Below, in pieces: positions 42,801 to 51,197 of a DNA stretch of 64,000 bases. The notes below the pieces were generated by a model. It was not told the DNA's origin. It saw nothing but the letters and a program-made list of their open reading frames with translations, and made no database searches. Source of the DNA: Ooceraea biroi. Its lineage: Eukaryota; Arthropoda; Insecta; Hymenoptera; Formicidae. The translations under genes were made by a program, and so were the position numbers. The stretch's first letter is position 1. Each line of letters starts with the position of its first letter. Location: positions 5,890,001-5,954,000 of the forward strand of contig NC_039510.1 in assembly GCF_003672135.1 (NCBI RefSeq). The letters run 5' to 3'.

Positions 42801-42921
42801 CTCTGTATGGCTCAGAAATAATACTGAGACCATACCCCTTTTCCGCCATAACCTGCACCAAAAGATCCTGGGCATGTTTGGCGTGATTAAGATTGACTTG
42901 CAAGAGCCGTCTAGTCATCAT
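39832..42921 (-). CDS. ORF2: APE endonuclease-reverse transcriptase, family C, intact
   Basis: The protein has 1029 residues from ATGATGACT at 42921, which overlaps the ORF1 stop; an in-frame ATG upstream at 42966 would add 15 residues and is less likely. Endonuclease motifs: QVNLNHAK, ISEPYR, GDFNAK, DLTWAS, LSDHRY. RT motifs: APGPDGIPGR, YRPLCLTDEIGK, AQFGFRAERSTVD, SLDIVNAFNS, GVPQGT, CYADDT (about residues 650-660), FKYLGL. The C-terminal knuckle is CVHCGEARDTVFHTLSEC. The length is almost identical to family A ORF2 (1030). No RNase H is seen. It would nick and prime within TTAGG repeats; that specificity is inferred from the flanks. Confidence 0.95.
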   Translation of the reverse strand: MMTRRLLQVNLNHAKHAQDLLVQVMAEKGYGLSIISEPYRVPVSHSHWAVDISGTVAVKWCDTKDSPPMRILHQGERFLFVVWGDIYVVACYASPRLSLTQFEDLLADIGLHIHSFLGQPLLLGGDFNAKSRMWGSPYTDPRGRSLEDWAAGLGLLLLNRGVVSTCSRWQGHSIVDLTWASPAAVRLVSDWRVLRELETLSDHRYIGIVLFAGVHTSRDSVRHARRWALRKLDEDQLRASLLAHTWSAREIQNISDEVRWLDSVLMKACDSSMPRVRRTYKSAAYWWNDALATLRFRAAKLQRKLSYARRSRDPDRITFAYDLYCLARRDFRLAIRDAKDAAWQDLLATINEDPWGRPYKVVCGKLRPWTPPITQALPDEDVQRILSGLFPYDAGIPVNLDLELEVPVVTPEELLKAAKRMKRNKAPGPDGIPGRILLLSLELLSDDICRLFTACLREGRFPRSWKRAKLVLLSKGNEKAPDDPGAYRPLCLTDEIGKLFERVIYARLIDHMVNTGPDLHEAQFGFRAERSTVDAIFCLRDKVDEALENDRVVVAVSLDIVNAFNSIPWSAIHTALIAKGFPDYLIRIVLDFLCFRDIEYVGADGQTHSRPIYRGVPQGTVLAAIIWAIVFDRVLRVTLPFGCFTVCYADDTLVIASGSGWREVIRLVEVAVARISLVIRDLGLEIAPHKTQAVFFAGHFGAPLIQLSVRVDGVPIMVRSSFKYLGLIIDSDWRFTQHFVALEPKMMGAINALSRLMPNLRGPKESVRRLFTSVVRSIALYAAPVWAADIQHSPTVLKILHHLERTLAARVCRAYRTVSRRAVLLLANTPPIELLAEGYAEMYQRVKAIRAQGRRLLPQAKQALRTQVQTKVHQRWSTLLEEDGSGEWTLAAIRPHFVAWTTRTNGALSYRMTQILSGHGSFSDFLYRIGREEHPGCVHCGEARDTVFHTLSECRRWDAQRARLTLVMGVSCSLSDIVGCMLRDDTKWQAFAVFCNSIMLAKETEERERERRGERIRYCRRVRRRDRVS
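42911..42921 (-). promoter_or_regulatory. ATGATGACTAG overlap of ORF1 stop and ORF2 start
   Basis: ORF1 ends L-D-D-D-stop with TAG at 42913-42911, and ORF2 begins at the ATGATG inside the same 11 nt. Unlike the TAATG of families A and B, the reinitiation codon here lies upstream of the stop, so a ribosome would have to step back after termination. It implies termination-coupled translation of a different geometry. Confidence 0.75.
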
Positions 42922-45613
42922 CAAGTGTAATGACCTCGGGCTCCTCCAACCCGGTACGCACCACATCTATGGGTTCCACCTTAATCCGTTGAGGTTGAGG
43001 CGCAGGCACTTCCACATCCATCGCCTCTAATGCAAAGGGTACACCCTCGCCATCTCGTGCCCAATCCAAATTCTCACTGGAGTGGCCAATCTTCCGCTTC
43101 TTGACCGGCGTAAGCGTCACCTCGGGTGATAACGAAACGCTCCCAACCCGCACATCACCACAGGATTGCACCGAACGCAATCTCGTGCCACTCTCGAAGA
43201 CATCTTCCCCAATGGTAAGTATAGAAGACTCGGGCTGTCCGGATGGAACCTGTCCACCATGAGTGGCTCCAGGGCCCCGCCGGCCTCCCGTAGTCGTCAC
43301 CCCCCGAGAAGGCGAAATCGTCCGCGCGATATTCGATCGACGCGGAGTAGCAACATGTTCACGAAGTGGCTGGGATGCAATAGGTTGTCCGGCCGGAACC
43401 TGTCCGCTTGAAGCGGCTCCAGGGCCCCGCCGGGCACCCGATGTCCTCCCGTCCCCTCGTATTGGAAGCGGACACGCCTGTCCACCCATACGGTGACCGG
43501 TGGGCAAACCACGCGTTTTACACATAAAACAGCAAGGAAGTGCTGTACACAGTCGTGCCAAATGGCCGGTTGTTCCACAACGATAACAAAGATCACTATG
43601 GTCCGTATTCTTACAATTGAGCTTAACATGCCCAAACTCCAGACAACGGAAGCACTGTAGTTTCCGTGGCTCTAGTTGTACAACCGAGGCTAGTGTCCAC
43701 CCAACCTGGAGAGTGGAATCAGCCAGCATTTTGGTACCCACTACAGTCGGTACTCGCACCCAAAGATCATAAAGGCCATGAGGTGCGCGGCGAAGCACAC
43801 CCGTATCCACATCGGAAGACGAGCAGCCATATGTTGTTGTAATGGCGGAAACAACATCTTGGGACGCGATAGATTCGACCAAACGACGCAGTCGAAGTTC
43901 CATCTTACGCATCGGTCGAGCAATACGGACAGTATCAGAGTCCTTAAACACCTCACGAAGACTGGCCGCAAAAGCGTCCGCCTTAGCGTCGCCCTCAGAG
44001 CCAGGAATCTCAAAAACATAGCCTCCCGTAAGAGACCGCTTGGCCTTCATACCCTTGATCCCATGTTGTTCAGGGTTCGTCGCTTGCCGAGCCTTTAAAA
44101 GCGGCTCATTGTAATTGCCATCTAAAGCAGTAATGGAGACCGCAGCTACACGAGGTATAGCCTTTTTCCTCTTAGGCTGAAGAGCAGTGGCAGAAGCAGA
44201 TTTAGCCGGTCGTCGAGATTTGACGGGAGAAGTCACATACGTATCCTGTTGGGCAGGCTTAGTAGGAGAGACCACAACGGGTTTCTTCTTCTTGCTCTTT
44301 CGCACCACTTGCGCCCATGTATCTTCCTGCTGCTGCGAAACATCAGGCAGGGTAGAGGGGCGCGAAGAACGCGCGGTAGTCCGTACATTAGGACGTCGCG
44401 GAGTCATTGAACGTCTCGGTGAAAGTGGTGGATGCAAATCAACCGAATGGTCCGTTGTTGAAGGTGCCACAGCAGACACTTGCGGTAAAACATCACGAAA
44501 TTGATGTCGAAACATTACAACAAGACGCTCAAAAAGGCGATCCTCCATAACGCGAAGAGCAGTAGGGGACCGATCCCTATCAGGCAACGCAGTACAATCA
44601 CGATCAGATGAGGAAGGCGGAGACGAAATAATCCGTCGCCGCACCTTTGATTGTCGCCGAGTCCTTGCCCGCGAACGGGGAGCAGGACTAGTAGGTTCCA
44701 AAACTGAGGAAGGCACAGCCAATCCAGGTTTGGGATCCACAACACCAACAGCGCCTTGAAGTTCAGCGATTGTCACCTTCAGGGCAGCAATCTCAGCCTT
44801 GAGCGCGCAGATTTCGCGCCGAAGAGCTACGTTCTCTTCCATCCCATCATCATTATCACGCTCAGTTAAAACGTTCATAATCGCTTTAACTGACAGCGCA
44901 GCATCGCGAAGGGACTTTTGACAGGTCCCTTTCATGTTGGAGGATATCTGAATCGTACCCTCCACCTTCTCCATGTGTTCATAAATTTGAGCACGTAGAT
45001 CAGCAGAAGGATGCTGACGAAGCTCCTCAATCATGCGTTCCATAAAACGCTTGTCCTTCTTAATACGGCTAGGAGCCTTGGAAGGGAGAGTTCCCGATTC
45101 TAAAAATTCCTTCTCCTTCTGCCATAAATAGGCATCTCGTTCGGCCTGTACAAGCCGCTGCTTCGAAGCAGCCCAGTCCACGAACTGACGAGAGGTCGGT
45201 GGTCGGCCCTTCGTTCGCACCGAAGCGGACGATGAAGGCTCAACATCGCGAGAAGCTGTGCCAAGATCCTCCTCTACCGCCACGACATGCTTTGAAACCG
45301 GCGTAGAAACACAAGATGCCGGGGCCGAAGCCGGCTCCGTCATCATTGGTGTTGTAACACCACTACTCGGCCTAAAAGGCAATTTGGCCGCTCGAACCAG
45401 CGGCACAACAAGTTGCTTCCCCAGAGCAACTTCAATATCCGACACGATCTTCGGTGTAGCAGTTGACCGTGTTGTCATACGCAAAACCCCTTGGTCGAAG
45501 TCCATTGCTTCGCCAGTACTTGTCCCAGCCTGCGACTGATTCGCATCAGACGCACGAAGAGATGATGTCCCCCCTTTCGACTTCCCCGATTTTAAAGATT
45601 TTTCATTATCCAT
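42911..45613 (-). CDS. ORF1: gag-like protein with coiled coil and CCHC knuckles, family C, intact
   Basis: The protein has 900 residues from ATGGATAATGAA at 45613 (MDNEKSLKSG). The frame extends 38 codons further upstream, but the MDN start is favoured because family A uses the same ATGGATAAT. It has a basic, serine-rich N-terminal half, a heptad coiled coil (LRREICALKAEIAALKVTI), a basic linker and a gag segment (VFEIPGSEGDAKADAFAASL). Three zinc motifs follow: CFRCLEFGHVKLNC, CYRCGTTGHLARLC and CFMC...H...C. A long acidic or proline-containing tail ends EVITLDDD. It is expected to bind element RNA and help target it to telomeres, by analogy with SART/TRAS ORF1. Confidence 0.93.
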   Translation of the reverse strand: MDNEKSLKSGKSKGGTSSLRASDANQSQAGTSTGEAMDFDQGVLRMTTRSTATPKIVSDIEVALGKQLVVPLVRAAKLPFRPSSGVTTPMMTEPASAPASCVSTPVSKHVVAVEEDLGTASRDVEPSSSASVRTKGRPPTSRQFVDWAASKQRLVQAERDAYLWQKEKEFLESGTLPSKAPSRIKKDKRFMERMIEELRQHPSADLRAQIYEHMEKVEGTIQISSNMKGTCQKSLRDAALSVKAIMNVLTERDNDDGMEENVALRREICALKAEIAALKVTIAELQGAVGVVDPKPGLAVPSSVLEPTSPAPRSRARTRRQSKVRRRIISSPPSSSDRDCTALPDRDRSPTALRVMEDRLFERLVVMFRHQFRDVLPQVSAVAPSTTDHSVDLHPPLSPRRSMTPRRPNVRTTARSSRPSTLPDVSQQQEDTWAQVVRKSKKKKPVVVSPTKPAQQDTYVTSPVKSRRPAKSASATALQPKRKKAIPRVAAVSITALDGNYNEPLLKARQATNPEQHGIKGMKAKRSLTGGYVFEIPGSEGDAKADAFAASLREVFKDSDTVRIARPMRKMELRLRRLVESIASQDVVSAITTTYGCSSSDVDTGVLRRAPHGLYDLWVRVPTVVGTKMLADSTLQVGWTLASVVQLEPRKLQCFRCLEFGHVKLNCKNTDHSDLCYRCGTTGHLARLCTALPCCFMCKTRGLPTGHRMGGQACPLPIRGDGRTSGARRGPGAASSGQVPAGQPIASQPLREHVATPRRSNIARTISPSRGVTTTGGRRGPGATHGGQVPSGQPESSILTIGEDVFESGTRLRSVQSCGDVRVGSVSLSPEVTLTPVKKRKIGHSSENLDWARDGEGVPFALEAMDVEVPAPQPQRIKVEPIDVVRTGLEEPEVITLDDD

Positions 45614-45959
45614 CTGAATCCCACGAGTTGGGACGAAAATAACGGTCACTCCCCGGGTGACGCCCTTTCCGAGGAGAAGGCTGCATACAACGGTGTGTCG
45701 CCTATTCCACCGAGGTTGGCCGTTCACGACTGATCCTCACCTCAGCCACGCACCCCATCGCCACGGACCAAAACTTGGGATTGGGGGATTTTTAGAGAGG
45801 TTATCATCCTCGCGGGCCGGACAATAAAGCCAAGCCCCCCGGGCGCTGCAGTACCACAACGTTCCACCACCGCGCATTTGTGATGGTCGTTGAAGTGGAC
45901 GCAGTGCTTACGGTATTAGGGAACTGGTTGCGCTGCCCAGTCCCCAGCTCGGGTGTCCC

Positions 45960-46008
45960 CGGGTGCGCCAAGACCCGTACCTACTGCCGAAGCAGTAGGC
46001 CCCTGGGG
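45960..46008 (-). promoter_or_regulatory. 5'-terminal hairpin set of family C
   Basis: In RNA order: CCCC-A-GGGG (46008-46000), CCTACTGC-TTCG-GCAGTAGG (45999-45980), a canonical cUUCGg tetraloop hairpin, and CGGGT-8nt-ACCCG (45977-45960). Position, order and spacing match family A, while several pairs differ on both sides of the stem. Confidence 0.7.
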
Positions 46009-46014
46009 AAAACC

Positions 46015-47036
46015 TTTTTTTTTTTTTTTTTTTTTTTTTTTTCGGAGGAGGAACCCGTCATGGGCCCCCTCGCTCCCCTTGGGCGGGGTGCGAGGGGAGT
46101 GTGAGACTCATACTCACTAAACCTACCTCCGTCTGCCAACCCTGGCTGTATGGGGCGCGAGATCGGCCAAACGGCACTTCGTTCGCGCCCCACGATGCCC
46201 GGTATACGTCCCTAGCGCCGGTGCGCTGCCCTTTCGGGCCCTAATCCCCACCCGCGGTGCGTGGCAGACCACCGCTCCGCGGGGACCTCCCCTCTCTGTC
46301 GAGGGGAGGTTTTAGGGCGACGGCCGACGCTCCCAAGTCGGCCCTCGCCCACCCGTCCCCGATACTCCCCGTTGGGGGTCAAGGAGTCCTCGGACCCCTC
46401 GACGATGACGGCCCGGGCAGATGCCCGACGACCAGTCACCCGAGTGCCCGGGCAAATGCCCCGCCGACACTCTGCCCCCAACGGGGGTCACGCGCCTGCA
46501 GCCCCGACTCCACCCGAGTCGGGGCCCTTCCCCTTGCTTCGCCAGTACTTGTCCCAGTCTGCGACTGATTCGCATCAGACGCACGAAGAGATGATGTCCC
46601 CCCTTTCGACTTCCCCGATTTTAAAGATTTTTCATTATCCATCTGAATCCCACGAGTTGGGACGAAAATAACGGTCACTCCCGGGTGACGCCCTTTCCGA
46701 GGAGAAGGCTGCATACAACGGTGTGTCGCCTATTCCACCGAGGTTGGCCGTTCACGACTGATATCCTCACCTCAGCCACGCACCCCATCGCCACGGACCA
46801 AAACTTGGGATTGGGGGATTTTTAGAGAGGTTATCATCCTCGCGGGCCGGACAATAAAGCCAAGCCCCCCGGGCGCTGCAGTACCACAACGTTCCACCAC
46901 CGCGCATTTGTGATGGTCGTTGAAGTGGACGCAGTGCTTACGGTATTAGGGAACTGGTTGCGCTGCCCAGTCCCTAGCTCGGGTGTCCCGGGTGCGCCAA
47001 GACCCGTACCTACTGCCGAAGCAGTAGGCCCTGGGG
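46015..47036 (-). mobile_element. Chimeric 1-kb element: family C 5' end joined to family A 3' end
   Basis: The 5' half (46532-47036) matches the family C 5' UTR and the first ~35 codons of ORF1 at about 98-99%. The 3' half (46043-46531) matches the last ~490 bp of the family A 3' UTR, followed by a 28-nt poly(A). The junction CTTCCCC|TTGCTTCG shows little or no microhomology. GGTT flanks both ends, so it was inserted as a unit. It encodes no endonuclease or RT and would need enzymes in trans. Template switching during reverse transcription is the simplest origin. Confidence 0.9.
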
Positions 47037-47656
47037 AAAAAACCTTTTTTTTTTTTTTTTTTTTTTTCGGAGGGGAAACCCGTCATGGGCCCCCTCGCGC
47101 CCCTTGGGCGGAGCGCGAGGGGAGTGTGAGACTCGTACTCACTAAAACCACCTCCATGCTTATGCGCCATCCCTGGTGTTGCGGGAGAAGCCTAGGAACC
47201 ACTGCGGATTCTTCTGGCTTCCCCCCACCAAGTATACGGTCCCACGCGTTGTGGAAACGCGTGCCCGCAAATGCGGGCCCGTCCCACCCCGTGAAGTGTG
47301 GCGCACCACCACTCCACGGGGACCCCTCACATGGAGAGGGGTTTTTTTTAGGGCAAGAGCTGACAACCCAAATCAGCCCCCGCCCTCCCGTCCCACCCGT
47401 CCTTGGTTGGGGTCGCGCCGTCCCTAGGGACAACCCGACGGAGAAGGCCCGGGCAAATACCCCGCCGGCCAACCCCCGTGTGCCCGGGGCAATTGCCCCA
47501 GCGGCACACAGCCCCATCCAAGGACCCACCGCGCGTCACGGCATTGCACGGGAGCAATGCCGCGTATGAAATCGGGAGGGTGAACGCCGGGCCCGGGCAA
47601 ACGCCCCGCCGACCCGGCGTGAGATTGGTCCGCGTTCCACGGACCGTCCCCCAGAG

Positions 47657-48072
47657 TACCGGAAAAAGGGTACCCTGTCACCCGCCCGATAGCCCCGCCC
47701 GTCGCAGACCCAACCGGTGTTGGGCCTGCCCCGCCTCCTAAACCGGGCCACGTATCGGGGCGCCCGACTCGGTGCCCCGTGGTCCCCCGACCGTGGTCGC
47801 CGCATACCGGGTGGGAGGGGGGGATCCTACCTTAGATCCCCCCAGCGGGGTCATCCGGGCCTGGCGCGCCCATACCAGGAAAAAGGGTACCCTGTCACCC
47901 GCCCGATATCCCCGCCCGTTGCAGACCCAACCGGTGTTGGGCCTGCCCCGCCTCCGAAACTGGGGCCACGTGTGGGGTGTCGAACGTGGCCCCCCAGCCG
48001 TGTTCGCCTCATACCGGGTGGGATCTTAACTTAGATCCCCTCAGCGGGGTCATCCGAGCCTGGCGTGCCCGG
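47657..48072. repeat. Tandem duplication of ~200 bp in the family B 3' UTR
   Basis: Two diverged units (about 47657-47872 and 47873-48072) both begin with GGAAAAAGGGTACCCTGTCA or its variant and share CAACCGGTGTTGGGCCTGCC, CATACCGGGTGGGA and CAGCGGGGTCATCC segments. The second unit runs into the ORF2 stop region, so the first may be a duplication of the ORF2/3' UTR boundary. Confidence 0.85.
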
Positions 48073-51000
48073 CCCCCCGTCTTCTCCCTCCGCCTCGTGG
48101 CTGCCGGTCGGGGTTCTCGGCCTCGCGGACCCGCTCGGCCGCCTCCTTCTGCGACATAACTTCCTCGCAGAAGGAGGCAAACGCACACCAGGACCTCTCG
48201 CTCCCGACGATCGCGCGTATGACCGACGGGAGGGACAGGTCCCCACCAATTCTGTTTACCAGGACACGGCGCTCACCCCCCCACGAGGGGCACTCCTCCA
48301 AGGTGTGTTGCGCCGTGTCCTGGTCCGCGCCGCAATGATGGCAGCGCGGTCCGCGCTCGCGCCCTATACGGCTCAGGTACTCCCCGAAACAACCATGTCC
48401 GGAGAGCACCTGAGCCATTCGGAACGTCACACCGCCCTATCCCCTGTCCAGCCACTCCGCCAGACAGGGGTGGACGGCCTCGGCAAACCTCCGGCCCGAC
48501 GTGATGGTCGGGTCCGCGAGGTGGTGCTGCCATTCGAGCAGCGCTCTTTGCCGTGCTTGTCGCCCGAGGATCACTTTGGCCCTGGCCGTTAATTTGACCC
48601 CCTGTTCCCTCGCCCGCCGCGCCCGCTCGTACGCGTCGGCGTACGCGGGCGCAAGCAGGGCAATGGGGGGGGGTACCGGCCAAGGCCGTCGCCGCCCTGT
48701 GGGAAACGGTCCAATATAGGCGGGCAACGCGGGCGGCCACCCTTCTCTCGAAGTGCCAGACGCCTTTGTCCGCCCTGCTGGTGGACGCACATCGTTTGCC
48801 CACACGAGGGCCCCATACAGGGCCACCGATCGGACCGCTCCCGCATACAGGCGGCGAGCCTTCACATGAGGGGCCCCCCAGGTTGGGCGTAATGCGGCTG
48901 ACCGACATGGCCAGTCGCTCCAACCGGGGGGCCAATCCTACAAAGTGGTCCTCGAACGACCAGCGGCCGTCCAATGTGAGGTCCAGGTATTTTACCGTGG
49001 GCCCCACCGGGACAGGGACGTTCCCCACCATAACGTGGGCCGGAGGTGGTGCCCCGCGGAGGCCATCATGAAAAAAGATGGCCTCCGACTTGTGAGGCAA
49101 TACCTCCAGCCCTAGGGCGCGACTTGCGCGGACCACGCATGCCACTGCCGTTTCGGCCATGCGCGCCGCCTCCCTCCATCCTGGGCCCCCGGCCACCACC
49201 AGTGTGTCATCGGCATAACACACCAGGTGGCAGCCTGGGGGCAGGGCAACCCTGAGGACCCTGTTAAATGCGAGGTTCCAAAGTAGGGGTCCCAACACCG
49301 ACCCCTGAGGAACCGCGCGTGACAGGCGCCTTCCACGTATCTCACCGTACCGACCGGTGTATTCCATCCTACGGTCCCGGAAGTAGTCCAGGACCGTATC
49401 CACCAGGTAGGCAGGGAGGCGGTGATAACGCATCGCCTCCACCACGGCCGTCCATGGAAGGGAGTTGAAGGCGGTGGCGATGTCAATACTGACCGCCAAC
49501 GCCACTCCTCCCTCCCCGGCCGCGGTTACGGCCTCCGTGAGTGATCGGACGCGTTTGATCGCGTCCACGGTCGATCGACCCTCACGGAAGCCGTACTGCC
49601 CGTCGCACAGTCCCGGACCGTTCCGGGACAAGTGCCGGACGATGCGGGAAGCCACCAATCTCTCAAACATCTTGCCCACATCGTCCAACAGACACACCGG
49701 TCGGTACGAGGAAGGCTCGTCCGCAGGTTTGCCCGTCCCTTTCGGGATGAGGACCAATTTGGCCCTCTTCCAGGATGGAGGGAATTTCCTCCTCCTGAGG
49801 CAGCTCGTGAAGAGCTGCCTCACGTGCGGGGACAGGACCTCAAGGGCCTGGTCCCAAGCCTTGCCGGGGATCCCGTCGGGGCCGGGGGCCTTGTCGCCCC
49901 GCAGCCCCTTACGGGCCCCGGCCAACTCCTCCGGAGTGACCCCCGGGGCCTCCTCCGCCTCCCGATCTGGGGGCGGGTCCTGGGCAAGGGGGGACGCCCT
50001 CTCCCACTGGGAAGAGCGCGTCAATAATCCCCTCCCTCACCTCGGGGGTCAAGGACTCCGTAATTGGGGGCGCCTACGGGCGAAGCTTGCCCATAACAAG
50101 CTTATAAGGGCGCCCCCACGGGTCCTCATCTATGCCCCGGAGGAGTTCATCCCAGGCCTTGTCCTTGGCCCTGCTGATCGCCCGCCGTAGGGAGTTCCGG
50201 GTCTCCCGGTACTCCCCATAGGCGACGTCGATCCTCGCGGCAATCCCGGACCGACGGGCACGTAAAAAGTGCCTTCTGGCGCGAACGCAGGATCGCCGTA
50301 GTTCGGCGATCTCTGCGTCTCACCAATATGCTGCCCGTCGGTCCCGAGGCCCCCTGGCTCGGGGCATTGCAGCATCACACGCCTCCGTGACGATGTCCCG
50401 AAGCCAGGTGGCCTCTTCCTCCACATCATCGGCCAGACGCCTGTCCGGCCACGTCGCCGCGAGGAGACTGGCGATCAGCGAGTCCCCGCACATCTCCTTC
50501 ACTTTCCACCGCCGCGGTCGGTCGCCTCTGGCCGGGCGGCAAGGGGGTGGAACCGCACCTAAGGGTGGAGCCAGGGACATCGAGATGTAGACATGGTCTG
50601 ACAATGTCTCGAGTCCCGACTCCACCCTCCACCCTCGCACTCTGCGTGCGGCAGGGGGATTGGCCAAGGTCAGATCAACGATCGACTTCCCCCGCCAACG
50701 CACGCAGGTGCTCTCTGAGCCCGTGTTCAGGACGCACAAGTCCAGAGTTGCCGCCCAATCGACCAGGGTTTCGCCCCTGACGTCGGTCCGCGGGGAACCT
50801 CAAACGCCAGACTTGGCGTTGAAGTCCCCCGCGACCAGGATCGGGTGGGGGAGGCATCGCTGGACACACTCCCCCACTCCGATCAAATAATCGTCAAATG
50901 CGGCGAGACCCATTGCCGGAGACGCGTAACACCCGACCACGACGGTGTCGCCCCACTCTACCGCCACGAACCCCTCCCCAGACTCAAGAAGAGACATGGG

Positions 51001-51197
51001 GGGGAGCCCATGGCGGGGCACCAAGTAATTGCGACGGAGCCGCGCCTGTCGGCGACCCAATGTGGGTGGCCGACAGGCACGCGATGTGGCTCCGCCGCAA
51101 CGCCCAACGCAAAACCACGCTCCGCCAGGCTCTGGACAAACAGGTCCTGAGCCCGGCAGGCGTGGTTTAGGTTGGCCTGGAGGAGTCGCTGGGTCAT
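48050..51197 (-). pseudogene. ORF2 (endonuclease-RT), family B, degenerate
   Basis: The start is ATGACCCAG at 51197 in TAATG. Recognisable in order: QANLNHACRAQ, GDFNAKS, DLTLAN, LSDHVY, APGPDGIPGK, YRPVCLLDDVGK, YGFREGRSTVD, SIDIATAFNS, AVPQGSVLGP, CYADDT and a C-terminal CHHC...H...C knuckle. Three conserved tryptophan codons have become stops: TGA at 50802-50800, TGA at 50322-50320 and TAG at 50076-50074. Frameshifts lie near 51000 and 48870, and in the region 48660-48430. GVPQGS reads AVPQGS. The copy is inactive. Confidence 0.9.

Larger units (their letters stand above)
39277..46008 (-). mobile_element. Family C SART-like retrotransposon, both ORFs intact
   Basis: The poly(A) is 39277-39310 (34 nt), the 3' UTR 39311-39831 with A+T-rich TA microsatellites (about 39673-39725), ORF2 39832-42921, ORF1 42911-45613 and the 5' UTR 45614-46008. 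It is much less G+C-rich than the neighbouring families and clearly divergent in protein sequence, but has the same plan, orientation and target. It lacks the iterated GGGCAAATGCCCC motif. It is the only element here with both ORFs uninterrupted from ATG to stop, making it the best candidate for an autonomous, recently active copy. Confidence 0.95.
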
